From: Capronia americana
Lineage: Eukaryota > Ascomycota > Eurotiomycetes > Chaetothyriales > Herpotrichiellaceae
DNA length: 64,000 bases
NCBI GenBank assembly: GCA_016110215.1
Contig: JADWQD010000006.1
Span: 620,001 to 684,000, forward strand
Reading direction: 5' to 3'
Below, one piece after another: positions 10,848 to 22,846 of this stretch (positions are counted from its first letter, which is position 1; the number at the start of each line of letters is the position of its first letter). The notes below the pieces were generated by a model, which worked only from the letters and a program-made list of their open reading frames with translations, was not told the origin of the DNA and ran no database searches. Made by a program: the position numbers and the translations under genes.

Positions 10848-12173
10848 TCACGACCTCAAATTCAGCTCCGGATAATCCGGAACAGTCCAGTCAAACTTGT
10901 CCTCCCGCTTCGGCAACACTCGGAGCATCATTTGATCGATCTTCAGCGCAGAGATCGCCCACAAGGTATTCCGCACGAACCAAAGCCCCAGCCGGGACGA
11001 GGGCATGAAATTGCCCGACATCCCCGACGGAAGCACCTGGTATCCAGCCACCGCGGGCCTGACCACGCGCTCATACTCCTCCAGCGCCGTTCTCACGTCG
11101 TCACCATGGCGCGCGAGTTCGCCGGCAAGCACGTACGCACCGACGAGCGAGCATGTCGTGCCCATGCCCGTCATCACGCTGGGACTGTACCCTGCGTCGC
11201 CGAGGAGCACGACTCGACCGGTGGACCACTGTTTCATCTTCACCTGCGCCAGTTCGCAGGCGTAAAAGTCGTGACAGTCCTTCAGCCCGCGAAGGAGCCG
11301 TTCTGTCTCCCAACCGGCCCCTGTCATGGTCTTCGTCCACACCTCCTTCTGTCTTGCCACCGGTTCTTTCAGGGACGCTCTCAGCATTTCTTGATTGACC
11401 TGGCTGAACAGGAACACCTGTGTCACGGCGCGGTCACCGGTTCTGGTCATAATACCCCTGCGGCCGGGACCCATGTATACTTTTGCCGTTGCCGTTTCGC
11501 CCTCGACTCGAGGAATGTCGTAAAAGGCAGTGAAGGTCCCGAGGGACTTGAAGGCTTCGACGCTCGCCTGCGTGCCGAATGCAAGGCTTCGAGTGCGGGA
11601 TCCCTGCCCGTCTGCACCGACGACGAGGTCATATTGACGCTCTTGCCCGTCGGAGAAAGTGACCTTCACGGCATCCGCACTCTGGGTGAGTTCCGTGACC
11701 GTCTTGCCAAATTCATATGTTAATCCTCCTTCATTCCCGAAAGACTTTGTCAGCCTTGCTCGCTCCTTGAGACCGGCCTCGTAGAAGACCTTGACGAGAT
11801 CGCCGCGCATGATTTCGCACTCGCTTGTCGCCGCCTTGGCCATCTCCGACTTGAACTCGTCGGCGGCGCTGAAATAGAAGACTCGTTTCCCATTCCCGTC
11901 GACCATCTCCATCCCTGGCTCGAAGATGGCGTGGGACTTGACGGTTTCCAAGAGAGACATCTTCCTGACGATCGGCATGCCTTGGCCTTTCAGGTCGATC
12001 TGGTGTCCTGTTGCGCGTAGAGAAGGGGCCCGCTCCACCACGGTGATGTTGTGCCTGTGGTCGGCACCTTGCATTAGAGTCGCAAAAGCGGGACCGCCGA
12101 CGCCAGCACCGACCACCAGGATGTTGAGCGGCTTCGAAGCCACGGGTAAGGCCTTCAGAGGGTTGGTTGTCAT
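10848..12173 (-). CDS. FAD-dependent aromatic-type monooxygenase
   Basis: This 441-residue flavoprotein monooxygenase (FAD_binding_3, PHBH/TetX-like class) would hydroxylate an organic substrate using FAD, NAD(P)H and O2. The start at 12173 (MTTNPLKALP) places the dinucleotide-binding motif VVGAGVGG about 20 residues in, as usual. Later come the DG motif in VVGADGQGSRTRS and the GD motif in VVLLGDAGYSPS, followed by the GTTCSLVGAYVLAGEL helix. An in-frame extension of 100 codons upstream has no homology and is treated as non-coding. It is transcribed away from a Zn2Cys6 regulator across a 413-bp shared promoter, so the regulator may control it (inference). The substrate is unknown. Confidence 0.85.
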   Translation of the reverse strand: MTTNPLKALPVASKPLNILVVGAGVGGPAFATLMQGADHRHNITVVERAPSLRATGHQIDLKGQGMPIVRKMSLLETVKSHAIFEPGMEMVDGNGKRVFYFSAADEFKSEMAKAATSECEIMRGDLVKVFYEAGLKERARLTKSFGNEGGLTYEFGKTVTELTQSADAVKVTFSDGQERQYDLVVGADGQGSRTRSLAFGTQASVEAFKSLGTFTAFYDIPRVEGETATAKVYMGPGRRGIMTRTGDRAVTQVFLFSQVNQEMLRASLKEPVARQKEVWTKTMTGAGWETERLLRGLKDCHDFYACELAQVKMKQWSTGRVVLLGDAGYSPSVMTGMGTTCSLVGAYVLAGELARHGDDVRTALEEYERVVRPAVAGYQVLPSGMSGNFMPSSRLGLWFVRNTLWAISALKIDQMMLRVLPKREDKFDWTVPDYPELNLRS

Positions 12174-12586
12174 GGTGAATGGACTGGCGGTTGTTTGGGG
12201 GAGTTCCGTGGGTTTCGTTTCGGTGGTGTTCTTGGATAATATGCATAATGAAGGACCAGCTTCTGAGAGGACAAAGCCCTCTTTATACCTCACATTGTCA
12301 GCCGCAAACCTTCGTCCAGACGCGTCCCCGTCCCTCCAGCCGCTCGTGCTCTCGGAGATGAAGCCTTGGGGAATTGATGGCAGCCTCGCCCGCCAAGGAC
12401 CGAGCCGGCAAATTCCACCAATACCATTGAGGCGGCCTCGGGGATTGGCGGAGCACACGGACCACCGACGCATAATCCGACTTCAAGGGGAGTTTTCGAC
12501 GGGGTTTCCTTCTCATCTCTGAACATCACGTCCCATATGAAACGAGGCAAAACCGATCGGGGGTGGTGGATCTTTGAGTGAGGAAA
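12174..12586. promoter_or_regulatory. shared divergent promoter region
   Basis: This 413-bp interval lies between the start codons of the FAD monooxygenase (minus) and the Zn2Cys6 regulator (plus). Both genes must be driven from here. CGG-containing triplets of the kind bound by zinc-cluster proteins are present, but I see no clear everted or inverted pair that would name a site. Confidence 0.5.
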
Positions 12587-15316
12587 ATGCCAGAGCGTGA
12601 TCTCCGGCGGAGAAGACCAGCCGTGTAGGTGGTGACTCTCGATCCCGAATCCCGAGTACTCGTACTGACGCCGTGGCATCGAGGACCACAGATCATGCAC
12701 GACTTGTCGAAAACGCAAGATCCGATGTGATCGGGGGGTCCCTTGCAGCAACTGCGTGCGAACCAGAGGCGGGGCTTCAATTTGTGTCTACGAGAGATTC
12801 TCGCGTCCGCCTTCGAGTTCCCGACCTGATCGACATGGGCAAGTGTCTCAACTTCGTCCTGCACCTGGACAACCGTCAAACTTGGACTCGCCTGGCCGCC
12901 GCAATATATTGCCAACTGATCAACCGTCGAGCCTGGACAGAGACCTTTCGGGGTCGAATCGTGCAGCGGCATCGATTTTCACCATTGTATCGCCTCCTGA
13001 AAGCCACGGACCTGAACGGGGACAAGCCACGATTATATCGCCGCCGCCTGAAAGCCACGAGTCCGAGCAGGGACGAGAAGTCAACGCATTGCGACAAAGG
13101 ATCCGACAGCTGGAAACACAGCTATCCAAGGCCAAGGCCACAACCACAACCACGGCCAGAGAAGCGCCCGCCCGTCCGAGTCCGAATGCTGCACAAGCAG
13201 ACAACACTCCAGAATCGACGACGACGTCATCATTGGTAAGGACAAACATCTCCGTCCACGAAGAAAGCAGCATTCCATCAGCAGACAGTCGGACGAGCAC
13301 CACCACCACCATCATCAGGCACATCATGTACAAGACGCGCCTTTTCGGCCGCAGCCATTGGATGACCGGGGCTATTCAGGTGAGTGAATACCAGCACTCC
13401 AATCCATCAATCATTTTTTACCTTGGAGCAGCTCAGCTCAGCCACAACTTCATTCGTGCGCACGAAAAAAGAAATCTGACTGATACTGAACCTTGGGATA
13501 CATTATGTAGTTCCAAGACAACTTCGAAGTCCTGGAGCCGTATTTTCGCGAGGAAATGGGACGGACGGCATCCAGTCTGAGGAGGTGCAAGGGTCTGGCC
13601 AAGTCGATCAAATTACAGCGGTCGCAGCAGCCTCCTCCTTGGCCGACGACGATAATGACTCCGGACTTCCCGGACAAGGCCGTGGCTGACCGACTCATCG
13701 AGGGTTATCTGCGGACTAGTGAGACGGTCTACCGCGTCCTCCACATCCCTTCTTTCATACAGGACTACAATGCCCTGTGGGTGGCAGGGCCGGCCGCAGC
13801 GCCCGATCCCAACTTCACGGTCCAAGTCAAACTCGTTCTTGCAATTGGAGCCACGGTTTATGATGAGCAGTTTTCCCTGCGGCAGTCAGCTGTCCGATGG
13901 GTGCACGAAGCCCAAACGTGGCTGACGGAGCCGGTGTCCAAATCCCGATTGACCATCCAGTCACTCCAGACCGAACTGCTGCTCTTGATCGCGCGCGAGA
14001 GAGTCGGAGTGGGCGGCGAACTTGTCTGGATCTCAGCCGGCTCCGTCTTGCGCGCCGCCGTGCACATGGGCCTGCATCGGGACCCGACCCTGGTCTCGCG
14101 CATGAACTTGTACACCACGGAAATGCGTCGGCGGCTATGGAACACGCTTCTCGAAATCTCTCTCCAATCGAGCATGGATTCAGGGTCGCCTCCCTTGGTC
14201 AATCTCGACGACTTCGACACCCTGCCGCCCAAGAATTTCGACGACGACCAGCTGATCACGGCCGAGGATGCAAACAATCCCAATGCCCCAAAGCCGGCAG
14301 GCCAGTTCAGTCAAACGACCGTGGCGGCCTGCTTGCGGGAATCACTCCCGCTCCGTGTGGAGATCGCCAAGTTTCTGAACGACATCAAATCACCCTGTTC
14401 GTACGAGGAAGCTCTCCGTCTCGACACGAAAATGAGAACGTCGTACCGGAAACTCTCCCAAACTCTCCGGGGATCTCGACCGGCAAATAACAACTTCTCA
14501 CTCTCCGCGGTCGAGTCCGGCGTCGTCGACTTGATCATGTGTCGCTACCTGTCGGCCATCCATGTTCCCTTCTTCGGCCCATCTCTGCATGAAGCTGCCA
14601 GCACGTACGCTTTTGCAAGGAAGGTGGTATCGGAGACGGCGCTCAAAGCTTGGAGCACCCTGCACCTTTCCCGTTCCCCATCGTCCACCTCGGCACGTCT
14701 GCCACAGCCGCACGAGACGGTCACCACATTGCCAGAAGAAGACCTCTTCTATCTCCGCAGGCTCACGACGTGCTGTTCTGGCTTCGTCCGCAACATCACC
14801 TTCCAGGCGAGCTTTATTGTCGCCGCAGAACTCAGGGCCCAACTGCGCGAGTACGAAAGCTGTCTAGCACCTCCGCCACTCCGCCAAGACCTTTTCGCCG
14901 TGCTGGAGGATGCTCAATCGTTGATGTTGCGGTGCATCGAAGCCGGTGAGACCAATATCAAGAACTACCTCCTCCTCAGTGTGCTGTTGGCGCAGATAGG
15001 CGGGCTGGTACGAGGGTTGCCCAGGGATGCTTTCCCCCTGTTGCTCATCCAGGCCGCGGAGGATGCATTGACGACCTGTGTCGCCATTCTGGAAAAGAAC
15101 GCCACCCAGAACCGACAAGAGGATGCTTCGCTCGACACCGCCGTCCCGGGCCAAATATCACTGGACGCGTCGGCGGATGGTCTGGAGGGATGGGATTTCC
15201 TGGTACGTCAGGCCTGCACTTCATACTCCGGTTCCCATAATAGCCCATTGCTGACGGATCCTCTCTAGTTCTCAGATCTGCAGTTCGATTTTGGCCTGCC
15301 AGAGCCGGTGACATAG
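12587..15316 (+). CDS. Zn2Cys6 transcription factor
   Basis: The exons are 12587..12624, 12692..13379, 13511..15202 and 15269..15316, giving 821 residues. The first intron interrupts the codon just before the zinc cluster; splicing yields RRRRPAVSCTTCRKRKIRCD. The zinc ligands are Cys15, 18, 25, 31, 34 and 44. A short coiled-coil linker (NALRQRIRQLETQLSKA) and a low-complexity Thr/Ser region follow, then HIMYKTRLFGRSHWM at the second junction. After that comes the fungal-specific transcription-factor domain, with VLHIPSF, HMGLHRDP and MRRRLWNTLLE as landmarks. All three introns have GT..AG ends and keep the frame. It is a nuclear DNA-binding regulator. It shares a promoter with the FAD monooxygenase at 10848-12173 and may regulate it; that link is an inference. 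Confidence 0.85.
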
Positions 15317-15735
15317 ATATTGGACGCCAAGATGATCACTTTTAGCGTGAGGAAGACAACGGAGCGTTGGGCTCAGCGGTGCATCAGCGGTGCAGGAATC
15401 GTCGGGCGCATGCTAACGCTATGGCTAGGCGGTATGGATGGCAGATGCGCTCAAAAGAGACGTTCAACGGGAGTGGATGGTGGTGTTGGCGTCGTAGGCG
15501 ACTATTTCGCGGGTTCCAGTCTGACGGCGGGGAAACAGCAAACAAATGTGCAGGCCGAGAGCAGAAAGTGCAACCAACATCCAGCAGCGAATATGGTGGG
15601 AAGGGTCTTGTCACGCAACCTTGGATGGCTTCTTGCTGGTACTGGGCAGTTGGTTCCCGCTTGGTCGTCCCAGGATTTCACCGTTCGTCAACGTTCAATA
15701 TTCCTCAAATCGGCCTCATGTCCGGCTCAATCAGT
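15317..15735. other. convergent intergenic region
   Basis: The 3' ends of the zinc-cluster regulator and the membrane protein face each other here. Open frames in this interval (such as 15367..15909) are not convincing as genes. Confidence 0.4.
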
Positions 15736-17885
15736 TCAGTGGTTGTACCACCAAGGAAGCGCATAGTAAGGATCATGCTGCAACCACACGAGCGCGTAAT
15801 GTCTCTTGTCCATGTACACGTAAGGCCCGATCGGCGCCAGCACAACGGCAATAACAAGACACACCAGGAATATCAGCCAACGATTCTTGTGGCTCTCGTC
15901 CACAACTAGGACAATGCCGGATCCGAACACGAAGAGCGCGGCGGTGAACAACGGGGCGTGCGTGCCGGCTAGGGCAGCGGCCAGAAAGCCCAAAGATCCA
16001 ACAAAGAACCCGCACATCCATTTGTTCGTCCTGCGGAGCCGGTCCCCACGGCTCACTCGCCATCGGAGACGCCACTCGGCGGCGCGACTAAGCGGGAGGA
16101 GTTTGGGGTCGAGCATTTCGTACGTGATCCGCCCGCCCTGGAGGTCGCGACGGATGCGGCTTTGAAGTTCCTCGTTTGAGAGCATGTCACGGCCGGTCTC
16201 GTCCACGTCTCTGTGCATGCAGTACGCGAGGTCGAGAACCGCGCGCTGCAGGCCCATCGAACGGCCGACCCGGTCGAACCGTGAGTGCAAGAACGCGTCC
16301 AGCCACAAGGCATACATGCCCACGCACCAGACTAGGAAGACGATGATGAAAGAGAAGAGGACCAAGAAGGAGAATCCCCATTTATAGCTGGCACCCTCTT
16401 GCTGACAACGGCCGCGGATGTTCAACTCCTCCAGATCGTACGTGAACTGTCCGTTGGTGAAGGTTGGGTCGGTGAAATTGTGGAAGGGCTGGTCGCCGTT
16501 CGCGTTCTTCCAGTAGTATCCAAAAGGCCAGTACCACCAGTCGGTTCCGTTTGAGCTGTCCCCCAAGATCCAGTCCTGCTTCCAGAAGATCGGTGTGATG
16601 GTCAGGCTCGGTTTGGTCAGGTTGACGAGTTGTCCAGAGTAGTTGAAGGTGCTCTCTGCCTGGACCTCCCCCAAGAAGCCGTAATGGTAGGCATATTCGG
16701 ACACGTGCCAGTAGAAGTCGCACACGGGCTCGTAGAGAGTTGGTGACCAGTCTATAGTGTCGTCGGCGTTCGTAAGCGGGTACGCGGTCTCGACGCAATA
16801 GTCCGAATAAGAAAATTCCTCCAACTGAGAGATCTCTCCATACGCACTTCCGCCAGTGGTCACCCTGTAGTCTTTTCCGAGCGCCTCATCGATTCTGTGT
16901 GCATCATGGACGATGTACCTGACCAAGGTGAAATTACTGTACGGCACTAGGTTGCCATTGTCGACTTCCACAAACGACCCGATGTTCACGGAGTAACCGG
17001 TCATGGCGCTCAAGATCGTTGGAAAGGCCAGGACAAAGCAAGCACTGATGATAATCCACACAACAACTGCTCTGGCCTGAGCGGTCTTGTTCTTGAAAAG
17101 ATCCCTTGCCAGCTTGAGATTGGCAGTAAGTGAGCCGCTTTGTAACGTCACAGCTTCGAAGGTGCCATAAGATACCGGAGACGACTCCATGGACCGCACG
17201 AGAGCCTTGGAGTAGATGACAAACGAGACAGCGGCAAGCAGGGCCTGACCGCCACGACCGACAATCACCTGTGGTGGTCAGCGGAGGCTTCAGGTACTCG
17301 ATCACAGATACCCACATCCCAGCCGACATCGATTATTTTGGCCGTCGAAAACGAGAAGTCGCCAAAGCCTAGTGTGATCTGGAAGAAGCCCGAGAGCTTC
17401 CAGATGTTATAGTCCCCAAATCCAACATAGAATCCGCTGTCCGGCTGGCAAGCGTTGCGGACCCGATAGAGCCTGTGCGACGAAATAATAGGGAGGATGG
17501 CGGTGGTAGCGCCGATGAAGAGGAGTGGGCAAACCAATGTATAAAATCGCCATGCAAGATGGCGCCACCTGAGGGTTTTGCAAACGGTTTTGAGGTCGGA
17601 GAAAGCTTCGCGAAAGAAGCCTTTTGATCTGGGAACGGCTTGTTGCCAAAACTCTCTCGACGAGACTTGCTGCAAGCGTGAGGAGATGTTAGACACCGCT
17701 TTTCCAGTGCGCCTTCGAGCATGATATTTCAGCAAGCTGGTGTCAGATAGGGCACTGTAACGGCTGGCGCGTGTCTGGACACTCTCGGCGTCGACTTCAT
17801 CGAGGTCGACACCGACGTAGCTTCCTTTCGTCGGGATAAGCATCTTATCGAGACTCGGCGTGGGTGTTTGCTTCGTGCGTAGCAT
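15736..17885 (-). CDS. fungal multi-pass membrane protein of unknown function
   Basis: The exons are complement(17316..17885, 15736..17268), giving 700 residues. The 47-bp intron joins GWD to VIVGRGGQALL, a conserved stretch of this ascomycete family (LGFGDFSFS..KIIDVGWD). Hydrophobic helices occur near residues 110-135 and around GGQALLAAVSF. Others are AVVVWIIISACFVLAFPTIL, FLVLFSFIIVFLVWCVGMY and two or three near the C-terminus. The large loop between them (about residues 270-470) has Trp/Tyr-rich sequence and several N-x-S/T sites, suggesting an exposed domain. The role is not known to me. An alternative start 15 codons downstream (MLIPTKGSYVG) is possible. Neighbouring genes give no functional hint. 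Confidence 0.75.
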
Positions 17886-18934
17886 ACGCGTGCCGGCGCA
17901 TGAGCACTGAAGACATCGTTTCGGGCATCATTGGAGAGTGTGCGGCAATGAGTAGCCCTTATCAGGCAGGCCTGTTGACAAGGCCTCCCTCGGTCGCCTC
18001 CATGAGGGCCGTCCCTGCAGGTACATAGAGGCTGGAGCTCCAGATGAGACGCCAAGTCAGTCCATGTCACAACAGCAGCTTCGCTAGCCTTGCTACTAGA
18101 TGCAATCTTGGGTGGCCGTATGAGGGTCATGAAGATGCACCAGGGGCCAAGAAGGGGCTGAGCACCCGGTTCAAACCCGCCCGAAACCTTTTGTTTCACT
18201 TAAATCTTAGCGACTTACCAGTCGCAATGGCAATGGATCGAATAGCCATGAATGGGTACGCCGAATTCCCAGCAGTAAAGCGAGCACCTACCAAATGATT
18301 GCGATGCTAACAGACCTGCCCAAAGACATTCCTGCTTGAGGTGCTCGTCTGTGACGTGCGGTCTCAAGAAGACCAGCTGGTCCCGGGAGCAGAAACAGGA
18401 GTTTGAAACACCGGTGCGAAAATGTGCGCTCCGACCGCAGCTCGACTGTGCGCTTGCCGTTGTACCCCATAGACGCAGTCAATAGTACGAGGTTCTGAAG
18501 TATCGACGAGTATGACAAATTCAGCTGCCTTTCGAACCCTTCGACCGTCGCCGCTAATAATACCTTCCCATCTTGGCCCTTCGCTTAGGACATCCCGCCC
18601 CTCCGATTGTCAACAAGTGGCAGTCTACCTCGTACATTTGTAGCATTCACCACAACCTGTCGGAGGCGCTTTAAAGGACAACCCTTCCGTCGAAGATATA
18701 AGCGGCAATGGTTGAGCGGCAACTGGTTCTGCTATTCGACGATGCTAGATCACGTACTGATAGCTCCATGTTCCTAGCTCGGTTCTAGATATACTGACAA
18801 TCCCATGCGTATATAGTAGTATGCACGGCGCTTACTTCTGGCGGCCACAGACCTTACTGTTAGCGACAGCCGAAAGGGGTGTTCCATATGTGTCTGAAAA
18901 TAGTATGCTGTAGAATAGTCACGGGCCGGTAGTG
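17886..18934. other. intergenic, nothing recognised
   Basis: About 1 kb separates the membrane-protein gene from EME1. There is no convincing coding frame. A GGTTCAAACCC string near 18168 resembles a tRNA B-box, but I cannot fold a tRNA around it. Confidence 0.4.
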
Positions 18935-20893
18935 TTAGGACATGCCGTCGGTCGCAGCAGGATCCCTGCCCATGAAGACCTTGAACAATCTTTTGCTCAC
19001 TTGAGGACCCAGCCTCTTGTCACTCCACCCACCATCCTTGTTCACAGTCTTGCGGACGTCCTCAAGTAACAGATTGCCGTGCTTGTCGAAGCCTTTGACG
19101 AGCTTTCTGATCGTCTTGAACTCTTCAACTATCCCATACGCCATACTTGGAGTTACCCTCTGCACTTCTTGGAGCATCTTTACAAATGTGTCCTTCGCAT
19201 CGTCTCCTGTCCGGACTTGACCACCGTCCATGCAAAACGATGCTGACTTGAGATTGTACTCAAGCTGCGCCACCCGATAAGGGCGAGTGGCAAGGTGTTG
19301 GGTCAATGCAGATATCTGAGAGGCCGAGTCAGTCGTTGTCGGTGAATGATGTATCAATATCGGCTGATGCGCTAACTGGAGGTGCAGCAGCAAGTCATCG
19401 ACGAGGTCGGATGTGACGTGGGAGAGATCCAAAGAGTCCGAGAGTGGCTTCTTGCGTTTTCGGCCTCTGGCTTGCGACGGAGCCGGCTCTGTATCTGCAT
19501 CAGCTTGCAACATCTGAGCACGAACGCCGGCGGTGTATGCTCGGTTCTTTGCATTAAGGTGCTTTTTCAGCCAGCTGCGCAGCCCTTCAATGAGATAGAC
19601 CGGAATGCAGTCGCCGAACCGCCGACGTATGGATTTGACATGTGCATCAAGGTTGGCCTTCATTTCTTCCTCCGTTCGCATGACAGAAGTCCCCGTGCCC
19701 GACCTGGAGACGGCAGCCACAGCCGCAAAATCCCCAGCGGGCATGTGAATCAAAATATGCTTCTCCTTGACAACTCGACATCTGGATGTTGGTTCCCATT
19801 GGTCCTCTTCGTCGTTGTATGTCGCCTGTACCTTGCGCCGCCACGTGATAATGTTGCCGTATTGTTCTTGGTCGCCGCCAGTGTCGGTCAGGTTGACCTC
19901 CTCATCGATATAGTTGACCTCGACCTGGACATTTTCCATGCGCTTTTCGACCTGGGTACCAACGCTGGTATCCTTGAGGAGGCTGGACATTTCCACGATC
20001 ATTTCAGGCGTCGCATCTTTCTTGTTCGTTCGTGACTTATTGACTTCTGCCAGGTCGGCTGCCTTCTGCTTCTCCTTTCCCTTTTGCTCCTTTTCTTGCG
20101 CCTTTCTCGCCTTTTCGGCTTCCTTGGCTGCCTCTTTGTCAGCCTTTGCAGCTGCCTTCTGCGCGGCTCTGGCGGCCTTCTCGGCTTCTGATAGCTTGGA
20201 GGATTTCGATGATTTGGGTTTCACAGGGCTAGAAAACTCAATATCGTCCACATCCTTGGTAGTGGCTTTTCCACTCGCATCGTTCGTTCTTGCTTTTGGC
20301 TTGTGATCCGCGCATTTACCTTTCTGACGTTTGCTTGGTGCTTGGGTAGTGGAAGGTAGAAGGTTTGCTATTGTGTCGTCATGCTCCGCTGGTGACAGGC
20401 GAACGGTCGGGTCTCCAAGGTCGTCATCAAAGAAGTCGTCCAACATGAACTTCCTGGCGTCCTCAACGCCATTCTGCCTTGTCTTCTTCGGTGGCAATGG
20501 CTCTGGAGCGGAGGATGAATAGGCAATATCGTCAACAACCTCGATTCTGGTACTTTTCTTCAAGGAGGCTCTGAGAGAGGTCACAGCAGTCGTCTCCCCG
20601 AGAAACTCTGTTGCGTCCTCATCGGATGAGAAGTCGAAGTTGAGTCCTGGGGTTCTTTCTGTGGCAGAACTCGGTTTTCTGAGTCGCGAGCGCGACCCAA
20701 GCGCTGGGCTTAAGCGCACTTTCTTGGGAGGCCTGTCGAAACCAAATTCGAGGCTTCCCGCATCGTCAAAATCATCGAGATCAAAGTCGAACGTTTTTGG
20801 TAGTGGTCTTCTAGTGATGGTCGACTCGGGACCGGCTTTGGTCCTCACTGGGCTGGGTGGCGCACTGGAGGAAAGAAGAATCACCTCGACCAT
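18935..20893 (-). CDS. EME1: EME1/Mms4-type crossover-junction endonuclease subunit
   Basis: This intronless 652-residue protein has the layout of Eme1, the non-catalytic partner of the Mus81 nuclease. Mus81-Eme1 cuts branched DNA at stalled forks and recombination intermediates in the nucleus. The N-terminal third is acidic and Ser-rich with unstructured segments (FDFDLDDFDD, FDFSSDEDATEF). A long Lys/Ala/Glu helix lies in the middle (about residues 225-290). The C-terminal half is the ERCC4-like nuclease fold (IDEEVNLTD, YLIEGLRSWLKKHL, and a CMDGGQVRTGDDAKDTF region), ending with VTPSMAYGIVEEFKTIRKLV. The ERKxxxD active site of catalytic partners is not apparent, as expected for Eme1. The length agrees with other filamentous-fungal Eme1 proteins. 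Confidence 0.85.
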   Translation of the reverse strand: MVEVILLSSSAPPSPVRTKAGPESTITRRPLPKTFDFDLDDFDDAGSLEFGFDRPPKKVRLSPALGSRSRLRKPSSATERTPGLNFDFSSDEDATEFLGETTAVTSLRASLKKSTRIEVVDDIAYSSSAPEPLPPKKTRQNGVEDARKFMLDDFFDDDLGDPTVRLSPAEHDDTIANLLPSTTQAPSKRQKGKCADHKPKARTNDASGKATTKDVDDIEFSSPVKPKSSKSSKLSEAEKAARAAQKAAAKADKEAAKEAEKARKAQEKEQKGKEKQKAADLAEVNKSRTNKKDATPEMIVEMSSLLKDTSVGTQVEKRMENVQVEVNYIDEEVNLTDTGGDQEQYGNIITWRRKVQATYNDEEDQWEPTSRCRVVKEKHILIHMPAGDFAAVAAVSRSGTGTSVMRTEEEMKANLDAHVKSIRRRFGDCIPVYLIEGLRSWLKKHLNAKNRAYTAGVRAQMLQADADTEPAPSQARGRKRKKPLSDSLDLSHVTSDLVDDLLLHLQLAHQPILIHHSPTTTDSASQISALTQHLATRPYRVAQLEYNLKSASFCMDGGQVRTGDDAKDTFVKMLQEVQRVTPSMAYGIVEEFKTIRKLVKGFDKHGNLLLEDVRKTVNKDGGWSDKRLGPQVSKRLFKVFMGRDPAATDGMS

Positions 20894-21252
20894 GGTAAGG
20901 GTCCAAAATTGACCTTTTACTGCACTAATTACAAATTCAAATCACACAAAAGGGACAATAGCACTCGGCGGCATGGATTGCGGCGCCTCCAGATCCTCCA
21001 AGCCAAAGACAAGCACAATGCCGTTGTTGCTGGTAGGAGAAAACGAGTGAAGGAGGGGACGCCCGATTGGGCCAAGGAAAACAAGCGCGACCCTCGCAGT
21101 CGCGTCATCAAAACACTACGCGTAAAGTGGCAGTTACAGTACGAGGTACCAATAGGCGACTGCAAAGAGGCCCAAATTACTCAGTAATGTGTGTCCACCG
21201 AATTCCGCTTCTGCCTCTAACAAAATGCAAGGGCATTCAATTTCGATGTCGG
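20894..21252. other. intergenic, EME1 promoter
   Basis: This 359-bp stretch lies between the ALG2 stop and the EME1 start, both on the minus strand. Nothing else is recognised. Confidence 0.4.
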
Positions 21253-22846
21253 CTACCTATGGTAGTTGTTGGGAAACATCTTGAGCCCTTCATCAGCGCC
21301 TGCATGCATTCTCCGCGCCCGAGCGAACTCGGTGGCTCGTCTGTCTCCTTGACCACCTTTCGCCTTGATGATGGTTGCAAATAAAGCTGCTGCAAACGCT
21401 GCAACAAGCGAAAGCCCAAAGATGATGTCCTTTCTCTCGAGGAAGGCGCTGCGCTTGTTTTTGAGCATCACAGTCATTTCATTGCTGAGTTTCTCCGCCA
21501 TAATCACCCTCGTGAAGTAGTGGTGGACTCTTTCTCGGCCTCGGTGACCGATTCTCTCAAGCTCTGCTGAGCTCATTTCATTCAAGACTTTGTCCATCAC
21601 AGCAGTCCATTCCTCAACTTTAGACACGTCCCGTAGCCAGCCAGTCTCGCCTTCGACAATTGTTTCCAAGGGACCACCGGTATTTGAAGCAAGAACGGGC
21701 AGTCCATGTTGCATAGCTTCCACTGGCACAATCCCAAAATGCTCATTGGTGGGAGTGTATAACAGCAACCGAGCATTGTTGAGGAGAGTCTCCTTAAATG
21801 GGCCAGGTACGGAGAGCAGAAACAGTACTTGAATCTCGTTGGGAATACTCAAGGCCGTGGGCACTGTTTTGGCAGTTGCGGTTGACAGGCCTAAGCTTTC
21901 GGCCAGGTCGACCAGCTCTTTGTGGTACTCCACGTTCTCAGAAACTCGTTGGTCATACCCACCAGCTATGATCATTCGGGTATCTTTGCGGGCATCAGGA
22001 GAGAGATTTTGATATGCCCGTATAGCCAGACCAACATCCTTCTTCCGCTCAAAACGGTTTATGCTGAGGAGGATCTTGAATCGCCCATCCCACAACGGCT
22101 TCTCATCCGGTTCCACCGGTAGTCTCGTCTCTTGGATGTTGACGCACGGGTATATGACTCCTAACGACTCCGAGAGTGCAGGCCAGACCCTGGACGCGAC
22201 TGACTTCGTGAATTTGGAGTTCACAACGATTCTATCACTTGCACTCATGCTCCATCCTTCAAACCAGTCGAAAGGATATCTGTAGACCTTTTTCAAAAGT
22301 CCTAACAACCCGTTTATCCGACGATCCGCAAGCAGTTGATCGGGAAAATGGCAGTAGAAGAGGGTGCGTTGACGGCGGGGAAAGAGCCACCTCAGTAGGG
22401 GGACGCAAGCCGACAGCTGGTCGACCACGAACACATCGGGTTTGAGTTCGTCCAGCTCATTGCTCCAGACTGCGATGGAAAGGACGAGATGTATCTGGCG
22501 AAGGATCGCGAGGAGAATATGGAAGCGGTTGAGGAACGTGGGGGGAAACAGAGTGTTTCCACGAACTCTGACATCAAGGGTGCCTGTACTCACCAAGCTG
22601 TCAACTCTTTAGCTGTGATTGAACGTAAGCTGAAGCACAGTTCTTACCATCTCTGGCTTCCTCGAAGCAATGATTGGGATCACAGTGAGAGGTGAATATA
22701 GTGACCTTGTTTCCTTGCTCTTGTAAGCCGACGGCGGCATCGACAATCAGTCTTTCAGCCCCACCAATCCCGAGGTCTGGGTGGAAAAAGACAATTCTCC
22801 TATGTACTGCTTGCCGGGAGACATCAGCCTTCTCTGAAGCGGACAT
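21253..22846 (-). CDS. ALG2: ALG2 alpha-1,3/1,6-mannosyltransferase
   Basis: The exons are complement(22648..22846, 21253..22583), giving 509 residues. The 64-bp intron joins EEARDG to TLDVRVRG in frame. Alg2 adds the second and third mannoses to the dolichol-linked N-glycan precursor on the cytosolic face of the ER. The N-terminal domain opens with the signature HPDLGIGGAERL. Further landmarks are LLRWLFPRRQRTLFYCHFPD, VVNSKFTKSVA, the donor-site loop INRFERKKDV, and the GT4-family acidic motif in EHFGIVPVEAMQHGLPV. A C-terminal hydrophobic helix (IIFGLSLVAAFAAALFATII) fits the known ER attachment. It is an essential, single-copy type of gene in fungi. Its upstream region is shared with the divergent GH72 gene. 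Confidence 0.92.

Noticed and set aside
10848..17885. Secondary-metabolite gene cluster
   Set aside because: There is a monooxygenase and a regulator, but no polyketide synthase, peptide synthetase, terpene cyclase or prenyltransferase is seen anywhere in the window.
18100..18200. tRNA gene suggested by a GGTTCAAACCC string
   Set aside because: No matching A-box or cloverleaf could be drawn around it.
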